NCBI GenBank assembly: GCA_005880795.1
Contig: VBGP01000008.1
Coordinates: 62,001-126,000 of the forward strand
From: Chloroflexota bacterium
GTDB lineage: Bacteria > Chloroflexota > Dormibacteria > Dormibacterales > Dormibacteraceae
Length of the DNA: 64,000 bases
Direction: 5' to 3'
The notes under the pieces are model-generated. The model saw nothing but the letters and a program-made list of their open reading frames with translations. It searched no databases and had not been told where the DNA came from. Both the position numbers and the translations under genes were made by a program. Numbering within the stretch: the stretch's first letter is position 1; each line of letters starts with the position of its first letter. This document shows, one piece after another, positions 55,878 through 63,433 of the stretch.

Positions 55878-56633
55878 GTGACTCCTGTCGCCGTCATCAC
55901 GGGGGCTTCGTCGGGTATCGGCGCCGCGACTGCGATCGCGCTCGGCCGCCACGGCTACCGAGTGGTGGTTGGAGCGCGACGGGTGGAGCGTCTCGAACGC
56001 GTTGCGGGCGAAGACGGAGTCGCCCTGCATCTCGACGTGACGGACGAAGAAAGCATCAACCAATTCGTGCGCGAGGTCGGGAAACGGTTTGGGCGGATCG
56101 ACGTGCTCGTCAACAACGCAGGGGGAGCTCTGGGTCTCAATCCGATTGAGAAGGCCAACGACGATGAGTGGATCGGCATGTGGAAGACCAACGTGCTCGG
56201 GCTCATGTGGATGACTCGTGCCTGCCTGCCTCTTCTGCGCAAAGCGCGGCATGGACACATCGTGAACATCGGATCGATCGCCGGGTTCGAGACCTACAAG
56301 GGTGGCGCGGGATACACCGCGGCAAAGCACGCCGTGCGTGCGATCAACAAGACGCTGCGGCTGGAGCTCAACGGCGAGCCGATCCGCGTGACCGAGATCG
56401 CACCCGGCCTCGTCGAGACGGAGTTCAGCCTCGTCCGCTTCCACGGCGACCGGAAGGCGGCTCGAGCTGTCTACCAGGGCCTGAAGCCGCTGACCGCCGA
56501 CGACATCGCCGATTGCGTCGTGTTCGCCGTGACGCGACCGCCTCATGTCGACATCGACGAGATCGTGGTCCGGCCGGTCGCCCAGGCCACGGTGTGGCAG
56601 GTGGCGCGCAAACCCCCGCGCCCCAAGGCCTAG
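55878..56633 (+). CDS. Short-chain dehydrogenase/reductase
   Basis: This 251-residue classical SDR has the cofactor motif TGASSGIGAATA at the N-terminus, the NNAG motif in VLVNNAGGALG, catalytic serine in NIGSIAGFE and YTAAKHA with the YxxxK pair. PGLVETEFSLVRF follows, typical of the YdfG-like 3-hydroxy acid dehydrogenase subgroup. Cofactor is probably NADP, given the basic GARRVERL after strand 2. GTG 55878 gives the family start; the open frame reaches back to 55833. Substrate unknown. Confidence 0.85.
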   Translation: MTPVAVITGASSGIGAATAIALGRHGYRVVVGARRVERLERVAGEDGVALHLDVTDEESINQFVREVGKRFGRIDVLVNNAGGALGLNPIEKANDDEWIGMWKTNVLGLMWMTRACLPLLRKARHGHIVNIGSIAGFETYKGGAGYTAAKHAVRAINKTLRLELNGEPIRVTEIAPGLVETEFSLVRFHGDRKAARAVYQGLKPLTADDIADCVVFAVTRPPHVDIDEIVVRPVAQATVWQVARKPPRPKA

Positions 56634-57568
56634 GGTTCGAGGAGGATCTTTCCAGTCGTCTTACGCGCCTGAAGGTCGATGTGGGCCTGGCGGGCATCAG
56701 CGAGCGGGTAGCGCGCCCCGATCCGTACGTTGAGCTTGGACTGCCGGATCAGCTCGAACACCTTGCCCGCCCGCTCGCGGAGCATGTCGGGTGTCCGCGT
56801 GTAGGTCTGTATCGTCGGGCGCTGGACGTAGAGCGACCCCGACTTGGCGAGGAGCGCCACCGGCAAGGGATCGGGCTGGCCGCTCGCAGCTCCGTACAGG
56901 ATCATCCGGCCGAGCGGCCGGATCGCTCGCAAGCCCTCATAGAACGTCGTCTTGCCGACGCCGTCGTAAACCGCCGCCACGCCTTCACCGCCGGCCATCT
57001 CGCGGGCTCGCGTCGCGAAGTCTTCATAGCCCAGGACCTCATCGGCCCCAGCCTCGCGCGCAAGCTGTGCTTTGCCCTCGGAGGAGGTCGTGCCGATCAC
57101 GTGCGCCCCGAGCTGCTTTGCGATCTGGGTCAACAGGAGACCGACACCACCCGCCGCGGCGTGGACGAGCACCCAGTCGCCCTTATGGATCGGATACGAG
57201 TCATGGGCGAGGTAGTGCGCGGTAATGCCTTGCAGCAGCGCCGCAGCCGCGATGTCCGATGAGACGCCGTCGGGAATCGGGACCAGGTGCTTGGAGTCGG
57301 AGGCGACCCGCTCCGCGTAGCTGCTCGGAACATTGATCCAGGCGACTCTCTCGCCTGTGCCTGCGACCCGGCCGGCGCCTTCGACTCCGATGATGGCCGG
57401 CGGTTTCTGGCCGTAGTCCTGACCCTCGCGCTCGTAGACATCGCGGAAGTTCACGCCGATGCCCTCCACCTCGACGAGGACCTGCCCGTCCCGGGGTGAG
57501 GGGTCGGGCACCTCGCGATAGTCGAGGACCTCTGGGCCGCCGTTGCGCTCGAAGACCACCGCGCGCAC
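56630..57568 (-). CDS. Quinone oxidoreductase, zeta-crystallin-like MDR
   Basis: This 312-residue zinc-free medium-chain reductase has VEVEGIGVNFRDVYEREG near the N-terminus, IIGVEGAGRV, and the nucleotide-binding signature WVLVHAAAGGVGLLLTQIAKQLGAHVIGTTSS. ADEVLGYEDF and VYDGVGKTTFYEGLRAIRPLGRMILYGAASG follow (residues ~180-230). It should reduce quinones or similar carbonyls with NADPH. Its stop overlaps the convergent SDR gene by 4 bases. It is divergent from nothing nearby; the 56-bp upstream gap has no clear motif. Confidence 0.88.
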   Translation of the reverse strand: MRAVVFERNGGPEVLDYREVPDPSPRDGQVLVEVEGIGVNFRDVYEREGQDYGQKPPAIIGVEGAGRVAGTGERVAWINVPSSYAERVASDSKHLVPIPDGVSSDIAAAALLQGITAHYLAHDSYPIHKGDWVLVHAAAGGVGLLLTQIAKQLGAHVIGTTSSEGKAQLAREAGADEVLGYEDFATRAREMAGGEGVAAVYDGVGKTTFYEGLRAIRPLGRMILYGAASGQPDPLPVALLAKSGSLYVQRPTIQTYTRTPDMLRERAGKVFELIRQSKLNVRIGARYPLADARQAHIDLQARKTTGKILLEP

Positions 57569-57624
57569 CGCTCAGGTTCCTCCTACTCGATCAAACCGGC
57601 CGCCCGGGCCTCGTCTTTCGTCAT

Positions 57625-57735
57625 TCAACAACCCGGCTCGCCATAGTTGCCGCAGCAACCCTTCCCTCCGCTCTTTCTCCGCAGGTTGTTCGAGAACACT
57701 CGCAGCCGTTCGAGCGGGCCATACGACCCCGCCAT
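57625..57735 (-). CDS. 36-residue peptide with C-terminal CCGNYGEPGC
   Basis: ATG 57735 opens a short frame encoding a basic helical segment (PLERLRVFSNNLRRKSGGKG) and ending CCGNYGEPGC then stop. The compact C-terminal cysteine motif looks conserved-type, reminiscent of small uncharacterised proteins ending in CCGNYG-PGC; this recollection needs a search. The frame can be extended upstream to 57828, which would overlap the DUF3465 gene. It is downstream of the yajQ-hisA-DUF3465 operon on the same strand. Function unknown. Confidence 0.45.
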   Translation of the reverse strand: MAGSYGPLERLRVFSNNLRRKSGGKGCCGNYGEPGC

Positions 57736-57779
57736 GAAATTGCTGAAGAGGCTACGCGGCGAGGGACGCGCTGTGCGAC

Positions 57780-58172
57780 TCATTCGTAGTAATTGCTGTT
57801 GTACTCGATCCAGCCCGGGTTTGGGCATCCACTCGACGTATGGGCGTGGGTGCAGTGGACGCCATAGCGGGGCCCTGGGTCGATGTACAGCTGGCCGTGG
57901 ATCACAACCGCGTCCCCTTTGTGCAGGGGCACGTTCTGCGCGAGGCTCGTGTTGTGGTCGATCTCGAGCGTCTCACCGGTCGTCGTCTTCACATCGAAGA
58001 CTTCGTGGTCGCCACTCTGCACGGGGTCATTGCTCAGCGTCGCATCGAACGTCACCTCGGCGCCGTTCGAGCTCTGCTGGATGTCGTTGTGGAGACCCTG
58101 GTCGTCGGCCGCATCACGGCCTCCGCAGGCGACCATCAAGAATGCCGCCGCGATCGCCGCGACCTGTTTCAT
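57780..58172 (-). CDS. DUF3465 lipoprotein
   Basis: This 130-residue protein has a signal peptide with lipobox (AAIAAAFLMVACGG), so it should be lipid-anchored outside the membrane. The mature part matches DUF3465: HNTSLAQNVPLHKGDAVVIHGQLYID, then CTHAHTSSGCPNPGWIEYN, where the family has a WTHHDP...GWI motif. The fold is likely an OB-type small beta-barrel; role unknown. ATG 58172 overlaps the hisA stop. Confidence 0.8.
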   Translation of the reverse strand: MKQVAAIAAAFLMVACGGRDAADDQGLHNDIQQSSNGAEVTFDATLSNDPVQSGDHEVFDVKTTTGETLEIDHNTSLAQNVPLHKGDAVVIHGQLYIDPGPRYGVHCTHAHTSSGCPNPGWIEYNSNYYE

Positions 58173-58873
58173 CGTGCCAGGGCCTGCTCCAGCGTGATCC
58201 GCCCTTCGTAGAGCGCCTTGCCCAGGATTGCCGCCTGCGCTCCAGCCGCGGCTACCCGGGTGAGGTCGTCTAGCGAAGCCAGGCCCCCCGAATACTGCAG
58301 GTCGACCTTGGTCATCTTGCGGACTCGTGCGAGCGTTTTCAAATCCGGACCGGACATCGTGCCGTCGCGGTCGATGGAGGTCAGGATCACTCCGGCGAGG
58401 GGGAGAAATTCCCAGCGGCCGACGAGTGCGCCAACTGAGACCGGGTCGGTATCGAGCCATCCGCTCACGGCGGCTTTGTTGTCCCGGACGTCGAGCGCGG
58501 CCAGGACCTGACCTGGGTGCTTGATCGCGCATCGCTCAAAAAGGTGAGGGTCGCGCACCGCGGCGGTAGCCATCACCACCCAGTGCGCGCCGCCCTCGAG
58601 CAGCGCATCAACCGCTTCAACGCTGCGCACCCCGCCCGCAACCTGCAGCTCGATGCCGGGCAGCTCGAGGATGCGCGCGATGACGGGCATGTTGCTCGCG
58701 GAACCGCGTGCAGCATCCAGGTCGACTACATGAACGCGGTGCGCACCGGCGGTCGTGTAGCGCTGCGCGACCTCCACAGGATCGTCCGCATAAACGATCG
58801 GGTGGTTGTAGTCGCCCTGGGTCAGACGCACGCAGCGGCCGCCGAGGATGTCGATCGCGGGAATGATCAGCAA
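58169..58873 (-). CDS. hisA: Phosphoribosylformimino-AICAR phosphate isomerase
   Basis: This 234-residue beta-alpha barrel isomerises ProFAR to PRFAR in histidine synthesis. It opens LIIPAIDILGGRCVRLTQGDY with the catalytic aspartate, and has VHVVDLDAARG, VAGGVRSVEAVDALLEGGA and the phosphate-site LTSIDRDGTMSGPD, where the second aspartate sits, then YSGGLASLDDL. No other his gene is in the window. A dual PriA role cannot be judged from the sequence. The TTG start is used; it is in an operon with yajQ. Confidence 0.88.
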   Translation of the reverse strand: MLIIPAIDILGGRCVRLTQGDYNHPIVYADDPVEVAQRYTTAGAHRVHVVDLDAARGSASNMPVIARILELPGIELQVAGGVRSVEAVDALLEGGAHWVVMATAAVRDPHLFERCAIKHPGQVLAALDVRDNKAAVSGWLDTDPVSVGALVGRWEFLPLAGVILTSIDRDGTMSGPDLKTLARVRKMTKVDLQYSGGLASLDDLTRVAAAGAQAAILGKALYEGRITLEQALAR

Positions 58874-58893
58874 CGCTTCGAGGCTAAATCGGG

Positions 58894-59385
58894 CTAACGG
58901 TAGTTCGTGAACTGAAGTGGGACGGGAATGTCCTCTGCTTCCCGCAGCGCCTTGATGACGAGCTGCAGCGAGTCCTTGTCCTTGCCCACGACACGGAGCT
59001 GGTCGCCCTGGATGCGGACCTGAACTTTGCTCGAGACGTTCTGAATCCGCTTGCGCAGGTCGCGCGCTATGTCATCGGTGATTCCGGCGTTCAGGCGAAC
59101 GTCGATCTGGCCGCGACCCTTGCCGACCGTCTTCGGGTCATCGGCCTTGAACAACTTGGGCGACAGCTGGCGGCGAGCGGCCTTCTCCCGCAGCACCTGG
59201 AGTGCGGCCTTGGCTCTGTCCTCACTCGCAGACTCGATGACGATGAGGTCGTCGCGAAGGTCGTAAACGGTCGCTGTGTCCTTGAAGTCGAAGCGAGTCC
59301 CGACCTCGCGGCGAGCCTGGTCGACGGCGTTCGTCAGCTCCGCGGGGTTGAACTCGGAGACGACGTCGAAGGAGTACTCGGCCAT
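58894..59385 (-). CDS. yajQ: YajQ family nucleotide-binding protein
   Basis: This 163-residue UPF0234 protein starts YSFDVVSEFNPAELTNAVDQARREV and has RFDFKDT, the middle GRGQIDVRLNAGITDDIARDL and the closing VRIQGDQLRVVGKDKDSLQ. The two-domain RNA-recognition-like fold binds nucleotides; some members bind cyclic di-GMP and regulate transcription. Its ATG follows 2 bases after the stop of the upstream membrane gene. Confidence 0.92.
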   Translation of the reverse strand: MAEYSFDVVSEFNPAELTNAVDQARREVGTRFDFKDTATVYDLRDDLIVIESASEDRAKAALQVLREKAARRQLSPKLFKADDPKTVGKGRGQIDVRLNAGITDDIARDLRKRIQNVSSKVQVRIQGDQLRVVGKDKDSLQLVIKALREAEDIPVPLQFTNYR

Positions 59386-59387
59386 GG

Positions 59388-59774
59388 TTACTGCGTACTG
59401 AGAATCGCCCGCAGCCCGATCACGACCGCCAGGACGGCGAGCGCCATGGCTGCCAGCGAGGAGATCGCAAGGAGGGCTCCGATGCCCGCGGTCGCCTCGT
59501 CCAGCGCCTCGGGTGGCGGCTTGTCATAAGGGTCGGGACCATAGTCGAGGTCGTACACGCCCTCCTCGCGCGCCCGCTCGACGAGCTCGTCGAGGACGAC
59601 CTTTCCGCCTGGCGGCAGAGCCTTGCCGTCGAGCTTAGAGACCGCCTCTTTCAGGTTGTCTCGGGTCCGTCCGAGCTCCGCCACCACCAGGTCCAGCGTT
59701 TGCGTCGCGGCTGGGGTCGGGTGTTCGCGGCGGAGGTCGGCGATGATGCCGTAAAGGCTCACGCCCGGATTCAT
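59388..59774 (-). CDS. Membrane-anchored protein of unknown function
   Basis: This 128-residue protein has a helical soluble N-terminus (LDLVVAELGRTRDNLKEAVSKL looks coiled-coil-like), an acidic Asp/Tyr/Pro-rich middle and one or two C-terminal membrane segments (GALLAISSLAAMALAVLAVVIGL). It would therefore be C-tail anchored. No family was recognised. It is the first gene of the yajQ-hisA-DUF3465 operon. Confidence 0.6.
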   Translation of the reverse strand: MNPGVSLYGIIADLRREHPTPAATQTLDLVVAELGRTRDNLKEAVSKLDGKALPPGGKVVLDELVERAREEGVYDLDYGPDPYDKPPPEALDEATAGIGALLAISSLAAMALAVLAVVIGLRAILSTQ

Positions 59775-59820
59775 AACAGAATGAGGCAGCGCGGTGCAGG
59801 TGGGTAACCACCCGCCCTAA

Positions 59821-59826
59821 TACACT
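59821..59826 (+). promoter_or_regulatory. -10 box of ilvE (leaderless)
   Basis: TACACT ends 7 bases before the ATG at 59834, the same spacing as for pdxS and the PLP dehydratase, which fits transcription starting at the initiation codon. Confidence 0.5.
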
Positions 59827-59833
59827 TACTTCG

Positions 59834-60799
59834 ATGGGTGTGGAAACCAAACCGAAGGCTGCGGTGAAGAAGCCGTCGGCCCATCCGAACACGTGGGTCT
59901 TCTTCGAAGGCGAGTTCGCTCGGTACAACGACGTGAAGCTGGGCCTGATGACCCACGCACTCCACTACGGCACGGCTGTCTTCGAGGGCATCCGCGCCTA
60001 CTGGAACGAAAAGAAGGGCCAGCTGTTCCTGCTTCAGGCCGCGGCCCACTACGACCGCATGCAACGCTCCGCCAACGTAATGCGCATGAAGCTGCCCTTC
60101 TCGACTGAAGAGCTGGTCAACTTCACAGTCGAGCTGCTGCGCCGCAACGAGTTCAAGTCGGATGTATATGTTCGGCCGCTCCTCTACACGTCGAGCGAGG
60201 AGATCGGCGTCCGCCTCCACAACTTGAACCGCGGCTTTTTCATCTACGCCATCCCATTCGGCAACTACGTCGAGGTCGAAGCGGGCATTCGATGCATGGT
60301 CAGCACGTGGCGCCGCGTCCCCGACCAGGCGCTCCCCGCTCGCGCCAAGATCACCGGTTCCTACGCGCAGGCCGCGCTCGCCAAATCGGAGGCGGTGGAG
60401 AACGGTTTCGATGAGGCCATAGTCCTTTCCGTAGACGGCCACGTGTCGGAAGGCTCCGCCGAGAACCTCTTCATGCTCAAGGACGGCGGCTTCATCACCC
60501 CACCGGTGACCGACGACATCCTGGAAGGTGTCACGCGAAGCCTGCTGATCAAGGTGATCAAAGACGAGCTGAACTTGCCTGTGCTCGAGCGAAGCATCGA
60601 CCGCACGGAGCTCTACACCTGCGACGAGCTGCTCCTTTGTGGGACGGGGGCGCAGATCTCGCCCGTGATCGAGGTCGACCGCAGACCTGTCGGTAACGGC
60701 CGGGTTGGTGAGTTCACGCAGGAGCTGCAGAACATCTACTTCGGCGCGGTCCGCGGCGACACACCGAAGTACAAGGACTGGACCATCCCCGTTTACTAG
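59834..60799 (+). CDS. ilvE: Branched-chain amino acid aminotransferase
   Basis: This 321-residue fold-type IV PLP enzyme catalyses the last step of valine, leucine and isoleucine synthesis. It has WVFFEGEFARYNDVKLGLMTHALHYGTAVFEGIRAYW at residues ~18-54, RPLLYTSSEEIGV, the PLP lysine in ARAKITGSYAQAALAKSEA, VSEGSAENLFMLKDG with the conserved glutamate, and LLCGTGAQISPVIEVDRRPVGNG. About 15 residues of Lys/Ala-rich N-terminus precede the domain. No other ilv gene is present here. Confidence 0.93.
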   Translation: MGVETKPKAAVKKPSAHPNTWVFFEGEFARYNDVKLGLMTHALHYGTAVFEGIRAYWNEKKGQLFLLQAAAHYDRMQRSANVMRMKLPFSTEELVNFTVELLRRNEFKSDVYVRPLLYTSSEEIGVRLHNLNRGFFIYAIPFGNYVEVEAGIRCMVSTWRRVPDQALPARAKITGSYAQAALAKSEAVENGFDEAIVLSVDGHVSEGSAENLFMLKDGGFITPPVTDDILEGVTRSLLIKVIKDELNLPVLERSIDRTELYTCDELLLCGTGAQISPVIEVDRRPVGNGRVGEFTQELQNIYFGAVRGDTPKYKDWTIPVY

Positions 60800-60815
60800 A
60801 TGGCCGGTCCCCTTC

Positions 60816-60877
60816 CGGATAGTCCGGACTATCCGAGATTTGCGACGGACTTCATGGCGATTCGTCCGGACTAACCG
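60816..60877. promoter_or_regulatory. Paired palindrome element upstream of glycerate kinase
   Basis: CGGATAGTCCGGACTATCCG at 60816-60835 is identical to the element upstream of purD. A degenerate second palindrome with core GTCCGGACTAACCG follows, centred at 60867.5, again exactly 42 bp from the first centre (60825.5). The second site ends just before the glycerate kinase start, so bound protein would block initiation. Confidence 0.65.
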
Positions 60878-60892
60878 AACATGGCGCCCGGG

Positions 60893-62014
60893 ATGAAGGT
60901 GGTCGTCGCGCCCAACGCGTTCAAAGGAACCCTTACTGCCCCCCAGGCCGCGGCTGCGATTGCGCGTGGCGTCCGCGAGGTCTTTCCTGACGCTGAGGTT
61001 ATGGAGGTTCCAGTCGCCGACGGCGGCGACGGGACGGTCGAGGCGCTGGTCACAGCCAACCGGGGCGAATACCTCACCGCGCAGGTCGAGGGTCCGCTCG
61101 GTGACCCTGTCACCGCCAGGTATGGCCGCATGGGCTCAGGCGCGGTTGTCGAGCTGGCCGCGGCCAGCGGCCTGGCGTTGATTCCCCCCGAGCGCCGTGA
61201 TCCCCGCCGGGCATCCACGTTCGGCTTCGGCCAGCTCCTCATGGCGGCGCGGCGGGACACCATCCGTCTCATCGTTGGAATCGGCGGCTCGGCCACCAAC
61301 GACGGGGGCGCCGGCATGGCGCAGGCCCTCGGCTACCGCCTGCTCGACAAGTCCGGCACGGACCTGCCGCGGGGTGGAGCAGCCCTGGCCCGGCTCGAGC
61401 GAATCGACGCCTCTGGGTTCAAACCGTGGGCGCCGGCGGTCGAGGTCAGGGTCGCCTGCGACGTGACCAACCCCCTGACCGGCTCCCGGGGCGCCAGCGC
61501 CGTCTACGGACCTCAGAAGGGCGCGGACAAGGCCGCCGTCAGGGAGCTGGACGCAGCCCTGGCCCGGCTGGCCGAGGTCATCGAGCGCGATCTCGGCAAG
61601 CGCGTGGCGGATGTCCCTGGAGCGGGCGCGGCGGGTGGGACGGGCGCCGGGCTCATGGCCTTCCTCGACGCCTCGCTGGTCCCCGGCGCACCGCTCGTGG
61701 TCGAGGCGGCCGGCCTCGACGCGAAGCTGGCCGAGGCTGACCTTGTGATCACCGGCGAAGGCCGGGTCGACGAGCAGACCGCCTATGGCAAGGCCCCTGG
61801 CGAGGTGGCCAAACGAGCCCAGGCGGCCGGTGTGCCCGTGATCCTCCTGGCCGGAAGCAAGGGTCCGGGTTGGGAGGCGTTGACGCGGTCAGGCGTCACA
61901 TCGGTCGTCACGCTCACGGACGGCGGCTCGGACCTGCGGCAGGCCTTAAACGACCCAGAGGGGATGCTAATCCGGGCCACCGTAGTAGCCTGCCGCAGTC
62001 GTAAATGGACGTAG
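60893..62014 (+). CDS. Glycerate kinase (GlxK/GarK family)
   Basis: This 373-residue class II glycerate kinase phosphorylates glycerate, linking glyoxylate or serine breakdown to glycolysis. It starts MKVVVAPNAFKGTLTAPQAA and has PVADGGDGTVEAL, VELAAASGLALIPP, IVGIGGSATNDGGAGMAQALGY, VRVACDVTNPLTG, ASAVYGPQKGA and LVITGEGRVDEQTAYGKAPGEVAKRA. ATG 60893 is preferred; ATG 60881 would add four residues and touch the upstream palindrome. Its 3' end overlaps the sigma factor start by 10 bases. Confidence 0.9.
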   Translation: MKVVVAPNAFKGTLTAPQAAAAIARGVREVFPDAEVMEVPVADGGDGTVEALVTANRGEYLTAQVEGPLGDPVTARYGRMGSGAVVELAAASGLALIPPERRDPRRASTFGFGQLLMAARRDTIRLIVGIGGSATNDGGAGMAQALGYRLLDKSGTDLPRGGAALARLERIDASGFKPWAPAVEVRVACDVTNPLTGSRGASAVYGPQKGADKAAVRELDAALARLAEVIERDLGKRVADVPGAGAAGGTGAGLMAFLDASLVPGAPLVVEAAGLDAKLAEADLVITGEGRVDEQTAYGKAPGEVAKRAQAAGVPVILLAGSKGPGWEALTRSGVTSVVTLTDGGSDLRQALNDPEGMLIRATVVACRSRKWT

Positions 62015-62787
62015 AGGAAGACAAACCGGCGCCGCATGAAGGCCCCGGCCCGAGCGACGTCGAGCTGGTCAGGGCGTATCGGAACGGTGAAGTACACGCG
62101 TTCGAAGAGCTGCACAGGCGCTACGTCGCGTCCATCTACCGGCTTGTCCGCCGCAAGCTTGGCGACGCCCTGCTTGCCGAGGACATCGCGCAGGAAACCT
62201 TCATGAAGGCCCTCCGGATGATGGACCGGGTCGACGACTCGTTCAACTTCGGCGGCTGGATCCACACCGTCGCCCGCAATCTTTGCTACGACGAGCTGCG
62301 GCGGCGGCAGCGGGATCTCCGGGCCGACGGCGCGACCGAAGAGGAAGACGACGAGCTGATGTCAAACCTGCCGTCGACGGCCAAGGCCTTCGACCCGGTC
62401 CAGGTCCAAGAATCGAACGAGACCCGCCGCCAGGTCTGGCACGTGGCGCAGCGATTGCCCGAGAAATACCGCCTGGTCCTGACGCTGCGCGAGCTCCAGG
62501 ACATGAGCTACCGCCAGATCGCCCGCACCCTGAAGATGTCCGAGAGCGCGGTCGAGACGCTGCTGTACAGGGCGCGTCTGCGCTTCAAAGAGGAATACCT
62601 CGCCTCCCAGCGCGAGGGCGATCTCACCCACGAGGAGGCCGTGCCGCTGCTCGCGCCCTACCTCGCGGGAAAACTGCGCCGCCCGCAGGCGGAGGCAGTT
62701 CGAAACCACATCGCAACGTGCACCAAGTGCGCCCGCCGACTAGGCCGGAGAAAGCTCCGAGACCAGCGCAGGAGTGAAGCTAGATGA
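62005..62787 (+). CDS. ECF sigma factor with C-terminal zinc-finger-like extension
   Basis: This 260-residue protein has sigma region 2 (FEELHRRYVASIYRLVRRKL, AEDIAQETFMKALRMM, FGGWIHTVARNLCYDELRRR) and region 4 (QRLPEKYRLVLTLRELQDMSYRQIARTLKMSESAVETLLYRARLRFKEEYL, residues ~150-200). An extra ~55 residues end in EAVRNHIATCTKCARRLGRR, an HxxxCxxC motif like the zinc-binding anti-sigma fold (zf-HC2). Sigma and a potential self-inhibitory module thus lie on one chain, and no separate anti-sigma gene follows. It overlaps the glycerate kinase end by 10 bases. Confidence 0.85.
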   Translation: MDVEEDKPAPHEGPGPSDVELVRAYRNGEVHAFEELHRRYVASIYRLVRRKLGDALLAEDIAQETFMKALRMMDRVDDSFNFGGWIHTVARNLCYDELRRRQRDLRADGATEEEDDELMSNLPSTAKAFDPVQVQESNETRRQVWHVAQRLPEKYRLVLTLRELQDMSYRQIARTLKMSESAVETLLYRARLRFKEEYLASQREGDLTHEEAVPLLAPYLAGKLRRPQAEAVRNHIATCTKCARRLGRRKLRDQRRSEAR

Positions 62788-62809
62788 GGGTTAGTACAGT
62801 AGGTGTGAG

Positions 62810-63367
62810 ATGGCCAGGATAGTCGTTCGCTTTTTCGACGACGAGACCGTGGAAGGGGTCGCCCGCGATCTCGATTTCGACGAACCCGACTTCCTGGTCG
62901 AGGTCGACGATGCCGGTGGCCTGGAGAACAACGAAACCGCCTGGATTCCCCTGACTGCCGTCAAGTGGGTGGAGCTGCAGCGCGACAAGGAGCTCGCCGA
63001 CACCCCCACGCGCAAGGTCGCGATCCGCTTCCTCGACGGAGAGGTCCTGCGCGGTCACCTAGACGGCACCCTGGAGCGCCACCGGTACGGGGTCGTGCTG
63101 CACCTGCACGCCGAGCAGAGCGACAGCCCGATTCGCAAGCTCGGCATCCCCTTCTCCGCGGTCAAGGCTCTGTTCTTCGTCCGCGAGTTCGACGCGCGGG
63201 GTGAGGAGGCGGGCACAGCCTCTGACGCCTACCTGGCGCGGCGGACGATGGCGCCCCTGCTCGACGTGCTCGAGGAGATGGACATGCTGACCCGACTCCA
63301 TCGAGACGGCCTCCTCTCCGACCACGAATACGCGAGCAAGCGCACACTCGTTCTAGAGCGCCTCTAG
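62810..63367 (+). CDS. Duplicated beta-domain protein with C-terminal SHOCT-like helix
   Basis: This 185-residue protein contains two similar ~60-residue units: VRFFDDETVEGVARD...WIPLTAVKWVELQRD and IRFLDGEVLRGHLDG...GIPFSAVKALFFVRE. They are probably small beta domains of the DUF6982 sort. The end, MLTRLHRDGLLSDHEYASKR, looks like a SHOCT oligomerisation motif (L..L...G.L.D.E...K). Function unknown; a ligand-binding or scaffold role is a guess. TACAGT at 62795-62800 fits a -10 box 9 bases before the ATG. Confidence 0.7.
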   Translation: MARIVVRFFDDETVEGVARDLDFDEPDFLVEVDDAGGLENNETAWIPLTAVKWVELQRDKELADTPTRKVAIRFLDGEVLRGHLDGTLERHRYGVVLHLHAEQSDSPIRKLGIPFSAVKALFFVREFDARGEEAGTASDAYLARRTMAPLLDVLEEMDMLTRLHRDGLLSDHEYASKRTLVLERL

Positions 63368-63420
63368 GCCCTTTCCTCCCGATTTATGGGCAGGCGGCGG
63401 CGGAGCCGGCGGAGGGCCCG

Positions 63421-63426
63421 TAGAAT
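63421..63426 (+). promoter_or_regulatory. -10 box of pdxS (leaderless)
   Basis: TAGAAT ends 7 bases before GTG 63434. No ribosome binding site lies between, so transcription and translation probably start together. Confidence 0.5.
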
Positions 63427-63433
63427 TTCGAAC

